Assembly (NCBI RefSeq): GCF_017876155.1
Contig: NZ_JAGINP010000008.1
Span: forward strand, 124,001-188,000
Direction of reading: 5' to 3'
From: Azospirillum rugosum
Lineage (GTDB): Bacteria > Pseudomonadota > Alphaproteobacteria > Azospirillales > Azospirillaceae
Length of the DNA: 64,000 nucleotides
The notes beneath the pieces are model-generated. The model ran no database searches and was not told the origin of the DNA. It worked only from the letters and a program-made list of their open reading frames with translations. Below are positions 35,885-44,026 of the stretch, piece by piece (position 1 is the first letter of the stretch; each line of letters starts with the position of its first letter). The translations under genes and the position numbers were made by a program.

Positions 35885-36544
35885 TCAGTGCCGGATGCCG
35901 TCGAGGCCGCGCGTCATGCGGCGCTCAAGGGTCTTCATGCCGAACGAAATCGCGGACGCGAGCGCGAAGTAGATGACCAGCACCGTCAGGAACGGGATGG
36001 CCGTGCTGCCCGTCTGGGAGCGCACGACCTGCGCCTGGAAGGTCAGGTCGGTCAGCGAGATCAGCGAGACGACGGAGGTCGCCTTCAGCAGCTCGATGGC
36101 GTTGTTGCCGAAGGTTGGGATCATCACCACGAAGGCCTGCGGAAGCAGGACGTGGCGCAGCCCCTGCCAGCGCGTCAGATTCAGCGCGACGCAGGCCTCG
36201 TGCTGCTCCCGCCCGATGGACTGGACGGCGGAGCGCACCACCTCCGCCCCGTAGGCGCCGACGTTGAGCCCCAGCGCCAGCACGCCGGCCTGGAGCGGCG
36301 TCAGCTCGAACCCGATCAGCGGCAGGACGAAATAGGCCCAGAACAGCTGGACGAAGATCGAGGTGCCGCGGAAGAACTCGATGTAGGCGAGCGCCAAGGC
36401 GCGCACCGCCCAGAAGCGCGACAGCCGCCCCAGCCCGGCGGCGAAGGCCACCGGCAGAGCCAGCGCGCAGCCGAGCACGGTGAGTTCCACCGTGACCCGC
36501 GCGCCGTCGAGCATCAGCCCGATGTAGCCAGACCAGTCCCCCAT
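35885..36544 (-). CDS. ehuC: Ectoine/hydroxyectoine ABC transporter permease EhuC
   Basis: A 219-residue HisM-type permease with membrane helices throughout. Its EAA loop reads HEACVALNLTRWQGLRHVLLP. AAAGG precedes the ATG. It pairs with EhuD to form the channel, driven by EhuA and fed by EhuB. Confidence 0.87.
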   Translation of the reverse strand: MGDWSGYIGLMLDGARVTVELTVLGCALALPVAFAAGLGRLSRFWAVRALALAYIEFFRGTSIFVQLFWAYFVLPLIGFELTPLQAGVLALGLNVGAYGAEVVRSAVQSIGREQHEACVALNLTRWQGLRHVLLPQAFVVMIPTFGNNAIELLKATSVVSLISLTDLTFQAQVVRSQTGSTAIPFLTVLVIYFALASAISFGMKTLERRMTRGLDGIRH

Positions 36545-36577
36545 GAACGGCCTTTCAAGAAATCGGAAAAGAGGCGG

Positions 36578-37363
36578 TCAGATGCGCTGGCCGGCAGCGA
36601 TGATCTTCTTCAGGAAGGTCTGCGTGCGCTCATTGCGCGGGTTGGTGAAGATGTCACCGGGCGGTCCCTCCTCCACGATGCGGCCGCGGTCGAAGAACAG
36701 CACGCGGTCGGCAAAGTCGTGCGCGAAGCTCATCTCGTGCGTCACGAGCAGCATGGTCATGTCGGTCTGGGTGCCCAGCATGCGCATGACGTTCAGCACC
36801 TCCTCCACCAGCTCGGGGTCCAGCGCGGAGGTCACCTCGTCGAACAGCATGATCCGGGGCTGGAGCGCCAGCGCGCGGGCGATCGCCACGCGCTGCTTCT
36901 GCCCGCCGGACAGGGCCGCCGGCATGGAATTGGCCTTGCCGGCCATGCCGACCATCTCCAGCAGCTCCATGGCCCGGCGCTGCGCGTCGGCCTTCCGCAC
37001 GCCCTTGGTCAGCATCGGCGCCAGCGTCACGTTCTCCAGCACCGTCTTGTGCGGGAACAGGTTGAACAGCTGGAAGACCATGCCGATCTTGGCGCGCATG
37101 CGGTGCAGGTGCGCCTCGTCCGCCGGAACCAGCCGGCCGTTGCGCTCCATGTGGAACAGGTAGTCGCCGTCGACCCGGATAACGCCGCTGTCGATGCGTT
37201 CCAGCGTCATCAGCGTGCGCAGGATCGTCGTCTTGCCGGAGCCGGACGGGCCGATCAGCGCCAGTTTCTCCCCCGGCATCACGGAAAAGCAGAGGTCCTT
37301 CAGCACGGTGAAGGAGCCGTAGCTTTTTGTGACGTGATCGATGTGTATGATGGGCTCAGTCAT
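36578..37363 (-). CDS. ehuA: Ectoine/hydroxyectoine ABC transporter ATPase EhuA
   Basis: A 261-residue ATPase with Walker A GPSGSGKTT, signature LSGGQKQR, Walker B IMLFDEVTSALDPE and the H-loop LVTHEMSFA. GGGAG precedes the ATG. It is the first gene of the minus-strand ectoine operon. Its upstream region carries a sequence block shared with the enuR promoter region, which suggests common control by EnuR. Confidence 0.9.
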   Translation of the reverse strand: MTEPIIHIDHVTKSYGSFTVLKDLCFSVMPGEKLALIGPSGSGKTTILRTLMTLERIDSGVIRVDGDYLFHMERNGRLVPADEAHLHRMRAKIGMVFQLFNLFPHKTVLENVTLAPMLTKGVRKADAQRRAMELLEMVGMAGKANSMPAALSGGQKQRVAIARALALQPRIMLFDEVTSALDPELVEEVLNVMRMLGTQTDMTMLLVTHEMSFAHDFADRVLFFDRGRIVEEGPPGDIFTNPRNERTQTFLKKIIAAGQRI

Positions 37364-37435
37364 GCCGGTCTCCCGTCTCGTCGGTGCGGCAAGCGATGTC
37401 GCGCAAACGATGCGGCCGGCCCTAAATCATGTCAA

Positions 37436-37458
37436 TGCACAAAATCGAATCATGACAA
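37436..37458 (-). promoter_or_regulatory. Candidate EnuR-controlled promoter element upstream of ehuA
   Basis: Reading on the minus strand, TTGTCA (37458-37453) is followed six bases later by GATTTTGTGCA (37446-37436). An almost identical pair stands upstream of enuR (38918-38894). TTGTCA could also serve as a -35 element. The block ends 72 bases before the ehuA start codon. Confidence 0.5.
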
Positions 37459-37497
37459 TTTAAACAGATTGTGGTTGTCCGGCCGGGATGAACCACG

Positions 37498-38883
37498 TCA
37501 AATGGCGAGCAGCACCGGCTCCGGGTCGCTGTTCAGCAAATTGACGATGACGCCCAGCCCGGCGCGCAGCTCGCTTTCGGTGGTCGAGGCGATGGAGATG
37601 CGCAGCGCCCCCGCCCGCGCGCCGGGCGAAATGGCGAAGGCGGACCCTGCGGCGACCGCGACCCCCTGGAGACGGGCGTGCGACACGAAGGTCGCTTCCG
37701 GCCGGCTGTCGCCCAGCGGCAGCCAGACGTGCAGCCCCTCGGGATGGCCGCGGTACGGAATCCCCGCCAGGATCTCGGCCGCCAGTTCGTGGCGGCGGCG
37801 CAGGGCGCGGCGCTGCCAGCGGACCATCTCCATGGCGAAGCCGCTCTCGACCCAACGGGTTGCCATCTCCGCGATCAGCGGGGTCGCCATCCAGTTGGTC
37901 ACCAGATGCCGGTTGGCGACCGCCGCGATCAGCCGGTCCGGCACGACGAGATAGCCGGTGCGCAGGCCCGGCATCACGCATTTGGTGAAGCTGGTGACGT
38001 AGAGCGTGCGTTCGGGCGCCAGGGCGGCGAGCGGGGGCCGCCGCTCCTCCAGGATGGGGCCGAGCGGGTCGTTCTCGATGATCGACAGGTTGTGCCGCTG
38101 CGCCACCCGCACGATGTCGGCGCGGCGAGCCGCCCCCATGTGGCTGGCCGTCGGGTTGATGGGGCTGGGCATCACGAACAGCGCCCGCACCGTCCCGTCG
38201 CGGCAGGCGGCGTCCAGCGCGTCGGGCAGCAGCCCCTGCTCGTCGATCGCCACGCCGCGCAACTTGATCCCCATGTAGGAGGCGAGCGGCAGAAGCGTGT
38301 GGTGCCCGATCTCCTCCGTCACCATGGTGGAGCCCGGCGGGGCGGCGGCCATCAGCGCGATGGTCATGCCAGCGGTGGCGCCGTTGGTCAGCGTGACGTT
38401 GGCCGCACTGGTTTCCACCCCACAGTCGCGCAGCCAGGGCACGGCGGCGGCGCGGTGGCGGGCGAACAGCGTGTTGGGCCGGAAGGACAGCACCACCGAC
38501 GGCGGCAGGGAGGAGGCAAGCTCCACCAGCCCCTGCTTCATCGCCTCCACATGCAGGGGGTCGCACACCGGCTTCAGGATCGACAGGTCGATGACCTCGT
38601 CCACCCGCTGCGGGATGAAGGGCGGGTCCGGTTCGGACTTGGCGGCGCGGACGAAGGTGCCCCGCCCGGTCTCCCCGCTGATCAGGCCGCGGCGGATCAG
38701 TTCCTCATAGGCGCGGCTGACCGTCTGGACGGAAATGCCCAATTGGTCGGCAAGCTGCCGGTGCGTCGGCAGCCGGTCGCCGACCGCCAGATGCCCTTCG
38801 GCAATGGCGCTTTGCACCTGTTCGGCCAGCGACAGGTACACCGGCCTGCTCAAGGCCGCAGCATCGGGGTGCCACTTTGTCAT
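37498..38883 (-). CDS. enuR: Ectoine catabolism regulator EnuR (MocR/GntR-type)
   Basis: A 461-residue MocR regulator: an N-terminal GntR-type winged HTH (about residues 12-80, QLADQLGISVQTVSRAYEEL) joined to an aminotransferase-like domain. The PLP-binding lysine is in YVTSFTKCVMPGLRTGY. In ectoine degraders EnuR represses uptake and catabolic genes until an internal inducer (acetyl-diaminobutyrate or diaminobutyrate) binds. It is transcribed on its own, divergent from the AsnC-type gene and upstream of the ehu/eut operon. The ATG at 38883 has no clear ribosome binding site. Confidence 0.88.
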   Translation of the reverse strand: MTKWHPDAAALSRPVYLSLAEQVQSAIAEGHLAVGDRLPTHRQLADQLGISVQTVSRAYEELIRRGLISGETGRGTFVRAAKSEPDPPFIPQRVDEVIDLSILKPVCDPLHVEAMKQGLVELASSLPPSVVLSFRPNTLFARHRAAAVPWLRDCGVETSAANVTLTNGATAGMTIALMAAAPPGSTMVTEEIGHHTLLPLASYMGIKLRGVAIDEQGLLPDALDAACRDGTVRALFVMPSPINPTASHMGAARRADIVRVAQRHNLSIIENDPLGPILEERRPPLAALAPERTLYVTSFTKCVMPGLRTGYLVVPDRLIAAVANRHLVTNWMATPLIAEMATRWVESGFAMEMVRWQRRALRRRHELAAEILAGIPYRGHPEGLHVWLPLGDSRPEATFVSHARLQGVAVAAGSAFAISPGARAGALRISIASTTESELRAGLGVIVNLLNSDPEPVLLAI

Positions 38884-38893
38884 GCAACATTTC

Positions 38894-38918
38894 TGCGCAA
38901 AATCAGGACATTTGACAA
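38894..38918 (-). promoter_or_regulatory. Candidate EnuR-controlled element in the enuR / asnC divergent region
   Basis: On the minus strand, TTGTCA (38918-38913) is followed eight bases later by GATTTTGCGCA (38904-38894), matching 10 of 11 bases of the block upstream of ehuA. On the plus strand TTGACA at 38912-38917 could serve the asnC-type gene. Autoregulation of enuR would fit. Confidence 0.5.
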
Positions 38919-38982
38919 TGGAGAAAAGCACGGACATCGTGGATGCGCACCGTGACACTTGGACGCCCGCACCAGCCGGATC

Positions 38983-39474
38983 ATGACCGACCTGAAGCTC
39001 GACCCCATCGACCTGCGCATCCTGGCGGAAATCCAGCGCGACGGGCGCATCACCAAGCTGGCGCTGGCTGACCGCGTCGGGCTGTCGCCCACCCCCTGCT
39101 GGGTGCGGCTGCGCCGGTTGGAGCAGGCGGGGATCGTCACCGGCTATCACGCCCGCCTCGCCCTGCGGCAGGTAACCCCCTTCGCCATGGTGATGGTGGA
39201 GGTGACGCTGGGCGCCCACCGGCAGAGTGACTTCGACCGCTTCGAGCGGGCCGTGCGCGACGAGCCGCACATCGTGTCCTGCTGGTCGGTCGGCGGCGGG
39301 CTGGACTACATCCTGCGCGTCGTGGCGCGCGACGTGGACGCCTACCAGCGCATCATCGACCGGCTTCTGGAGAGCGAGGTCGGGATCGACCGGTATTTCA
39401 CCTATATCGTGACGCGGACGGTCAAGGATGAGCCGGCGATGCCGCTGGATGCGCTGATGGGTGGTGGGGCGTAG
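38983..39474 (+). CDS. doeX: Lrp/AsnC-family regulator of the ectoine cluster (DoeX/AsnC)
   Basis: A 163-residue feast/famine regulator. The HTH (about residues 5-60) reads LDPIDLRILAEIQRDGRITK and then SPTPCWVRLRRLEQAGIV; the RAM effector domain follows, with VGGGLDYILRVVARDVDAYQ. An AsnC-type gene beside enuR is a standard part of ectoine catabolic clusters, where it helps activate expression. It lies between enuR and doeC, which start in opposite directions around it. Confidence 0.85.
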   Translation: MTDLKLDPIDLRILAEIQRDGRITKLALADRVGLSPTPCWVRLRRLEQAGIVTGYHARLALRQVTPFAMVMVEVTLGAHRQSDFDRFERAVRDEPHIVSCWSVGGGLDYILRVVARDVDAYQRIIDRLLESEVGIDRYFTYIVTRTVKDEPAMPLDALMGGGA

Positions 39475-39487
39475 GGGAATAGAGGGG

Positions 39488-39617
39488 AGTGGTCGCGTTG
39501 GGCCCCCACCCTAACCCTCCCCCACTTCGCGGGGGAGGGGACTGCCGCCGCTCGCGCGCTTAACCCCTCCCCCCGCGAAGTGGGGGGAGGTCGGGAGGGG
39601 GGCCCAGTGCGACCACT
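39488..39617. repeat. Large inverted repeat between the AsnC-type gene and doeC
   Basis: Two GC-rich arms of about 53 bases (39488-39540 and 39564-39617) are imperfect inverted copies around about 23 bases. The outer ends AGTGGTCGC and GCGACCACT match exactly. Each arm also holds a CCCC...CGCGAAG...GGGG inner palindrome. As with the element at 20366 there is no transposase. The remaining 140 bases to doeC show no other feature. Confidence 0.75.
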
Positions 39618-39760
39618 TCCTACACACCCGCAGAGACTTTCTCTCCACATCCCCCGCCGCGAAGAGACTTCCTCCACGCGGCGGCCCAGCTTCAGACACC
39701 TTCTCCGCCGGCACCCGGTAGCCTTGGGGGACGACTTTCCCCGAGCGACCGGAGGCGCCC

Positions 39761-41254
39761 ATGACCGCACAGTTTGCCCGGCCGGACACCCACGATGCCC
39801 TTGGCCGCCTGACCGACCGGCGGCTGTTGCGCGAACTCGGCTACATCGGCGGGCGCTGGACCGCCGCTCGTGACGGGGCCACCGTCACCGTGCGGGATCC
39901 GGCCGGCGGCGGCACCGTCGCCCATGCCGCAGCACTTGGCGCCGAGGAGGCGCGCGCCGCCGTCGATGCGGCAAGCGCCGCCTTTCCCGCCTGGCGCGCG
40001 CTGCTGCCGCAGGAACGGGCGGTGCTGTTGCGCGGCTGGTTCGACCGCATCGTCGCGGCCAAGGAGGACCTTGCCCTGCTGATGACTCTGGAGCAGGGCA
40101 AGCCGCTGGCGGAATCGCGCGGGGAAATCGACTACGCCGCGTCCTTCGTCGAATGGTACGCGGAGGAGGCCAAGCGGGTGACGGCGGAAGGCGTCTGCGG
40201 TCACCTGCCCGGCGCCGAGATGATGGTCCGGCGGGAGCCGCTGGGCGTCGTCGGCGTCGCGACGCCGTGGAACTTCCCGTCCGCCATGCTGACGCGCAAG
40301 GCCGCGGCGGCGCTGGCCGCGGGATGCACGGTGGTGGCGCATGCCTCGCACCACACGCCGTTGTCGGTGCTGGCGCTTGCCGAACTGGCGGAGCGCGCGG
40401 GGCTTCCGGCCGGCGTCCTCAACGTGCTGACCGGCGATCCGGAGCCCATCGTCGGCGCCTTCTGCGACGACGCGCGGGTGCGCGCCATGAGCTTCACCGG
40501 ATCGACCGAAATCGGCCGGCTGATCGCCGCGCGCTGCGCGCCGACCATGAAGCGGCTGGTGATGGAGCTGGGCGGCCATGCGCCGCTGCTGGTCTTCGAG
40601 GACGCCGACCTCGACCGGGCGGTGGACATCGCCGTGGATGCGAAGTTCGCCACCTCCGGCCAGGATTGCCTCGCCGCCAACCGCATCTTCGTGCAGCGCC
40701 CGATCTATGAGGCCTTCTGCGCGGCCTTCGCCGCCCGCGTCGCGGCGCTGGCCGTGGGACCGGGCCTGCGGGAGGGCGTGCAGATCGGCCCGCTGATGCA
40801 CGAGCGCGCTGTCGCCAAATGCGCGGAGCATGTGCAGGATGCGGTGGAGCGCGGCGCGCGCTGCCTGACCGGCGGCGGGCGGCACCCGGCCGGGCCGCTG
40901 TTCTTCGCGCCGACCGTTCTGGCCGACGTGGCCCCGGACGCGCGCATCATGAGCGAGGAGACCTTCGGCCCCGTCGCCGCCATCCTGCCCTTCGACACGG
41001 AGGAGGAAGCGGTGGCCCGCGCCAACGACACCGACTACGGCCTCGTGGCCTACGCCGTGACGCGGGACGCCGGGCGCGCCCTGCGCCTGTCGCGGGCGTT
41101 GGAGTACGGGATGGTGGCGGTGAACCGGGTGAAGATCACCGGCGCGCCCATCCCCTTCGGCGGGGTCAAGCAGTCCGGGCTGGGCCGCGAGGGCTCCCGC
41201 CACGGGCTGGAGGCCTTCACCGACCTGAAATACGTCTGCCTCGACCTCGCCTGA
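39761..41254 (+). CDS. doeC: Aldehyde dehydrogenase DoeC (aspartate-semialdehyde oxidation, Ssd-like)
   Basis: A 497-residue NAD(P)-dependent aldehyde dehydrogenase of the succinate-semialdehyde type. Catalytic features are TPWNFPSAM, the general-base Glu in VMELGGHAPLLVF and the nucleophile Cys in SGQDCLAANRIFVQ. In the ectoine pathway this enzyme oxidises aspartate semialdehyde to aspartate. GGAGG precedes the ATG. Its position before the transaminase gene and in the ectoine region supports the DoeC role; succinate semialdehyde is the main alternative substrate. Confidence 0.85.
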   Translation: MTAQFARPDTHDALGRLTDRRLLRELGYIGGRWTAARDGATVTVRDPAGGGTVAHAAALGAEEARAAVDAASAAFPAWRALLPQERAVLLRGWFDRIVAAKEDLALLMTLEQGKPLAESRGEIDYAASFVEWYAEEAKRVTAEGVCGHLPGAEMMVRREPLGVVGVATPWNFPSAMLTRKAAAALAAGCTVVAHASHHTPLSVLALAELAERAGLPAGVLNVLTGDPEPIVGAFCDDARVRAMSFTGSTEIGRLIAARCAPTMKRLVMELGGHAPLLVFEDADLDRAVDIAVDAKFATSGQDCLAANRIFVQRPIYEAFCAAFAARVAALAVGPGLREGVQIGPLMHERAVAKCAEHVQDAVERGARCLTGGGRHPAGPLFFAPTVLADVAPDARIMSEETFGPVAAILPFDTEEEAVARANDTDYGLVAYAVTRDAGRALRLSRALEYGMVAVNRVKITGAPIPFGGVKQSGLGREGSRHGLEAFTDLKYVCLDLA

Positions 41255-41282
41255 ACCGATTTTTTCGCTGGGAATGACCGCC

Positions 41283-42662
41283 ATGACCGACCGCTCCAAC
41301 GAACTGACCGCCTGGGACCGCGACCACTTCTTCCACCCCTCCACCCACATGGCGGCGCACGCGCGCGGCGACACGCCGACCCGCGTGGTGACCGGCGGCG
41401 AGGGCGTCTACATCGTGGACCGCGACGGCCGGCGCAGTCTGGACGCCTTCGCCGGGCTGTACTGCGTCAACGTCGGCTACGGGCGCCGCCAGATCGCCGA
41501 CGCCATTGCGGAGCAGGCGGGCAAGCTCGCCTACTACCACGCCTATGTCGGGCATGGGACGGAAGCGTCGGTCACGCTGTCCAAGATGATCATCGACCGC
41601 GCGCCGCAGGGCATGTCGCGCGTCTATTTCGGCCTGTCGGGCTCCGACGCCAACGAGACGAACATCAAGCTGGTCTGGTACTATAACAATGTGCTGGGCC
41701 GGCCGGAGAAGAAGAAGATCATCTCGCGCTGGCGCGGCTATCACGGATCGGGCGTGATGACCGGCAGCCTGACCGGGCTGGAGCTGTTCCACAAGGCCTT
41801 CGACCTGCCCCGCCCGCCGATCCTGCACACGGAAGCCCCCTACTACTTCCGCCGCGCCGACCGCTCCATGACCGAGGAGCAGTTCTCCCAGCACTGCGCC
41901 GACAAGCTGGAGGAGATGATCCTGGCCGAAGGGCCGGACACCGTCGCCGCCTTCATCGGGGAGCCGGTGTTGGGCACCGGCGGCATCGTCCCGCCGCCCG
42001 CCGGCTACTGGGAGAAGATCCAGGCGGTGCTGGCCAAATACGACGTCCTGCTCATCGCCGACGAGGTGGTGACCGGCTTCGGGCGGCTGGGCAGCATGTT
42101 CGGCTCCGACCATTACGGCATGAAGCCGGACCTGATCACCATCGCCAAGGGCCTGACCTCCGCCTACGCGCCACTGTCCGGCACCATCGTGTCGGAGCGG
42201 ATGTGGCGGGTGCTGGAGAAGGGATCGGACCAGATGGGGCCGATCGGCCATGGCTGGACCTACTCCGCCCACCCCATCTGCGCGGCGGCCGGTGTTGCCA
42301 ACCTGGCGCTGATCGACGAGATGGGCCTCGTCGACAACGCGCGGGAGACCGGCGCCTATTTCCGCGCGGCGCTGGCCGAGGCGCTGGCCGGGCACCGGCT
42401 GGTCGGCGAGGTGCGCGGCGAGGGGCTGATGGCCGCCGTGGAGTTCGTCGAAGACAAGGACGACCGCCGCTTCTTCCCGGCCGAGGCGAAGGTCGGCCCG
42501 CGCCTGTCCGCGGCGATGCTGGAACGCGGCGTCATCGCCCGCGCCATGCCGCAGGGCGACATCCTGGGCTTCGCCCCGCCGCTCTGCCTGACGCGGGAGG
42601 AGGCGGACACGGTGGTGGCCGCGGCGCTGGGCGCCGTGAAGGCCGTCGCGGCCGAGCTGTGA
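41283..42662 (+). CDS. doeD: Diaminobutyrate transaminase DoeD (class III aminotransferase)
   Basis: A 459-residue PLP enzyme. The cofactor lysine is in ITIAKGLTSAYAPLSG, with DEVVTGFGRLG and the substrate-domain motif LSGSDANETNIKL before it. In ectoine catabolism it converts L-2,4-diaminobutyrate to aspartate semialdehyde, the substrate of DoeC. Two in-frame ATGs are possible; I prefer 41283 because GGGA lies eight to nine bases upstream, while at 41274 it abuts the start. doeC ends 28 bases upstream. Confidence 0.87.
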   Translation: MTDRSNELTAWDRDHFFHPSTHMAAHARGDTPTRVVTGGEGVYIVDRDGRRSLDAFAGLYCVNVGYGRRQIADAIAEQAGKLAYYHAYVGHGTEASVTLSKMIIDRAPQGMSRVYFGLSGSDANETNIKLVWYYNNVLGRPEKKKIISRWRGYHGSGVMTGSLTGLELFHKAFDLPRPPILHTEAPYYFRRADRSMTEEQFSQHCADKLEEMILAEGPDTVAAFIGEPVLGTGGIVPPPAGYWEKIQAVLAKYDVLLIADEVVTGFGRLGSMFGSDHYGMKPDLITIAKGLTSAYAPLSGTIVSERMWRVLEKGSDQMGPIGHGWTYSAHPICAAAGVANLALIDEMGLVDNARETGAYFRAALAEALAGHRLVGEVRGEGLMAAVEFVEDKDDRRFFPAEAKVGPRLSAAMLERGVIARAMPQGDILGFAPPLCLTREEADTVVAAALGAVKAVAAEL

Positions 42663-42687
42663 CCCCGGAACGCTGGAGGCGATGACC

Positions 42688-43785
42688 ATGGACAGCCTGC
42701 CCCGCACCATGCACGCCGTCGTCCTGACCGGGCACGGCGGGCTCGACCGGCTCGTTTACCGCGACGACGTGCCGGTCCCCTCCCCGGCGCCCGGCGAGGT
42801 GCTGGTGGAGGTGTCGGCCTGCGGCATGAACAACACCGACGTCTGGGTGCGCGAGGGCGCCTACGGCACGGAAAGCGACCCGGACGCCGTGTCCTCCTGG
42901 CGTGGGCGGGGGGAGCGATCCACCCTGACCTTCCCGCGCATCCAGGGCACCGACACGGTGGGGCGGATCGTCGCCGTGGGCGAGGGCGTGCCGCCGTCCC
43001 GCGTCGGCGAGCGGGTGGTGGTCGACTTCAGCATCTACAACGCGGAGGACGACAGCCTCGCCGACATCGACTACATCGGGCACGGGCGGGACGGCGGCTA
43101 CGCCGACTACATGACCTGCCCGTCCGACCACGCCCATGCCACCACCAGCACCCTGACCGACACGGAGCTGGCGACCTTCTGCTGCGCCTATCTGACCGGG
43201 GAGCACATGCTGGACCGCGCCGCCGTCGCCGCGGGGGAGCGGGTGCTGGTCACCGGCGCGTCGGGGGGCGTCGGCTCCGCGATCCTCCAGCTCTGCCGCG
43301 CGCGGGGCGCCATCCCCTACGCCGTCACCGCGCCCGGCAAGGAAGCCGCGATGCTGGAGATCGGGGCGGAGGCCGCCATCTCCCGCACCGCCCCCGACCT
43401 GCCCGCCGCGGTGGCCGAGGCGACGGGCGGGCGGCCCATCGACGTGGTCGCCGACCTCGTCGGCGGGCCGATGTTCAACGACCTGCTGCGCATCCTGCGG
43501 CCGGAGGGGCGCTACACCACCGCCGGGGCCATCGCCGGGCCGGTGGTGCAGCTGGACCTGCGCACGCTGTACCTGAAGCATCTGCAGCTGCACGGGTCTT
43601 CCCAGGGGACGCGCGGCGCCTTCCGCCGGCTGCTCCGCTACATCGAGGAGGGCCGGATCAGGCCGCTGCTGGCGGGCACCTACCGCCTGTCGGACTTCCA
43701 CCGGGCGCAGCGGGACTTCATGGGCAAGGGCTTCGTCGGCAAGCTGGTCGTGGTTCCCGACCGGAAATGGCCGGACGGGAAATAG
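42688..43785 (+). CDS. Medium-chain alcohol-dehydrogenase-like protein at the end of the doe unit
   Basis: A 365-residue MDR-family oxidoreductase. The cofactor motif GASGGVGSAILQLCRARGA predicts NAD(P)H binding. The catalytic-zinc region reads SACGMNNTDVWVR, where classical zinc ADHs have a cysteine in place of the first Asn, so it may work without catalytic zinc, like quinone reductases. It lies 25 bases after doeD with GGAGG eight bases before the ATG at 42688, so it is co-transcribed. It is not a known core ectoine enzyme. Confidence 0.8.
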   Translation: MDSLPRTMHAVVLTGHGGLDRLVYRDDVPVPSPAPGEVLVEVSACGMNNTDVWVREGAYGTESDPDAVSSWRGRGERSTLTFPRIQGTDTVGRIVAVGEGVPPSRVGERVVVDFSIYNAEDDSLADIDYIGHGRDGGYADYMTCPSDHAHATTSTLTDTELATFCCAYLTGEHMLDRAAVAAGERVLVTGASGGVGSAILQLCRARGAIPYAVTAPGKEAAMLEIGAEAAISRTAPDLPAAVAEATGGRPIDVVADLVGGPMFNDLLRILRPEGRYTTAGAIAGPVVQLDLRTLYLKHLQLHGSSQGTRGAFRRLLRYIEEGRIRPLLAGTYRLSDFHRAQRDFMGKGFVGKLVVVPDRKWPDGK

Positions 43786-44026
43786 GGCCAAGTCGCGCGC
43801 AAGTATGATGATGAACGGATCCGCCGATCGTCATTGAAACCCAAGCAAGAAGGCATTGACCAAGGCGAAACATCGCCATGGCGGCCGCGCCCGCTTCCGG
43901 CCCGGTCGCCATTATACCCGTCCATTCCTGTGGAACCCACGTCTTGCGAACCGGTTACGGTTTTCCTTCCCATGGGAAAGCCTATGTCTTTCGAACGAGT
44001 GCCATTTTTCGGGAGGCACTCTATCA

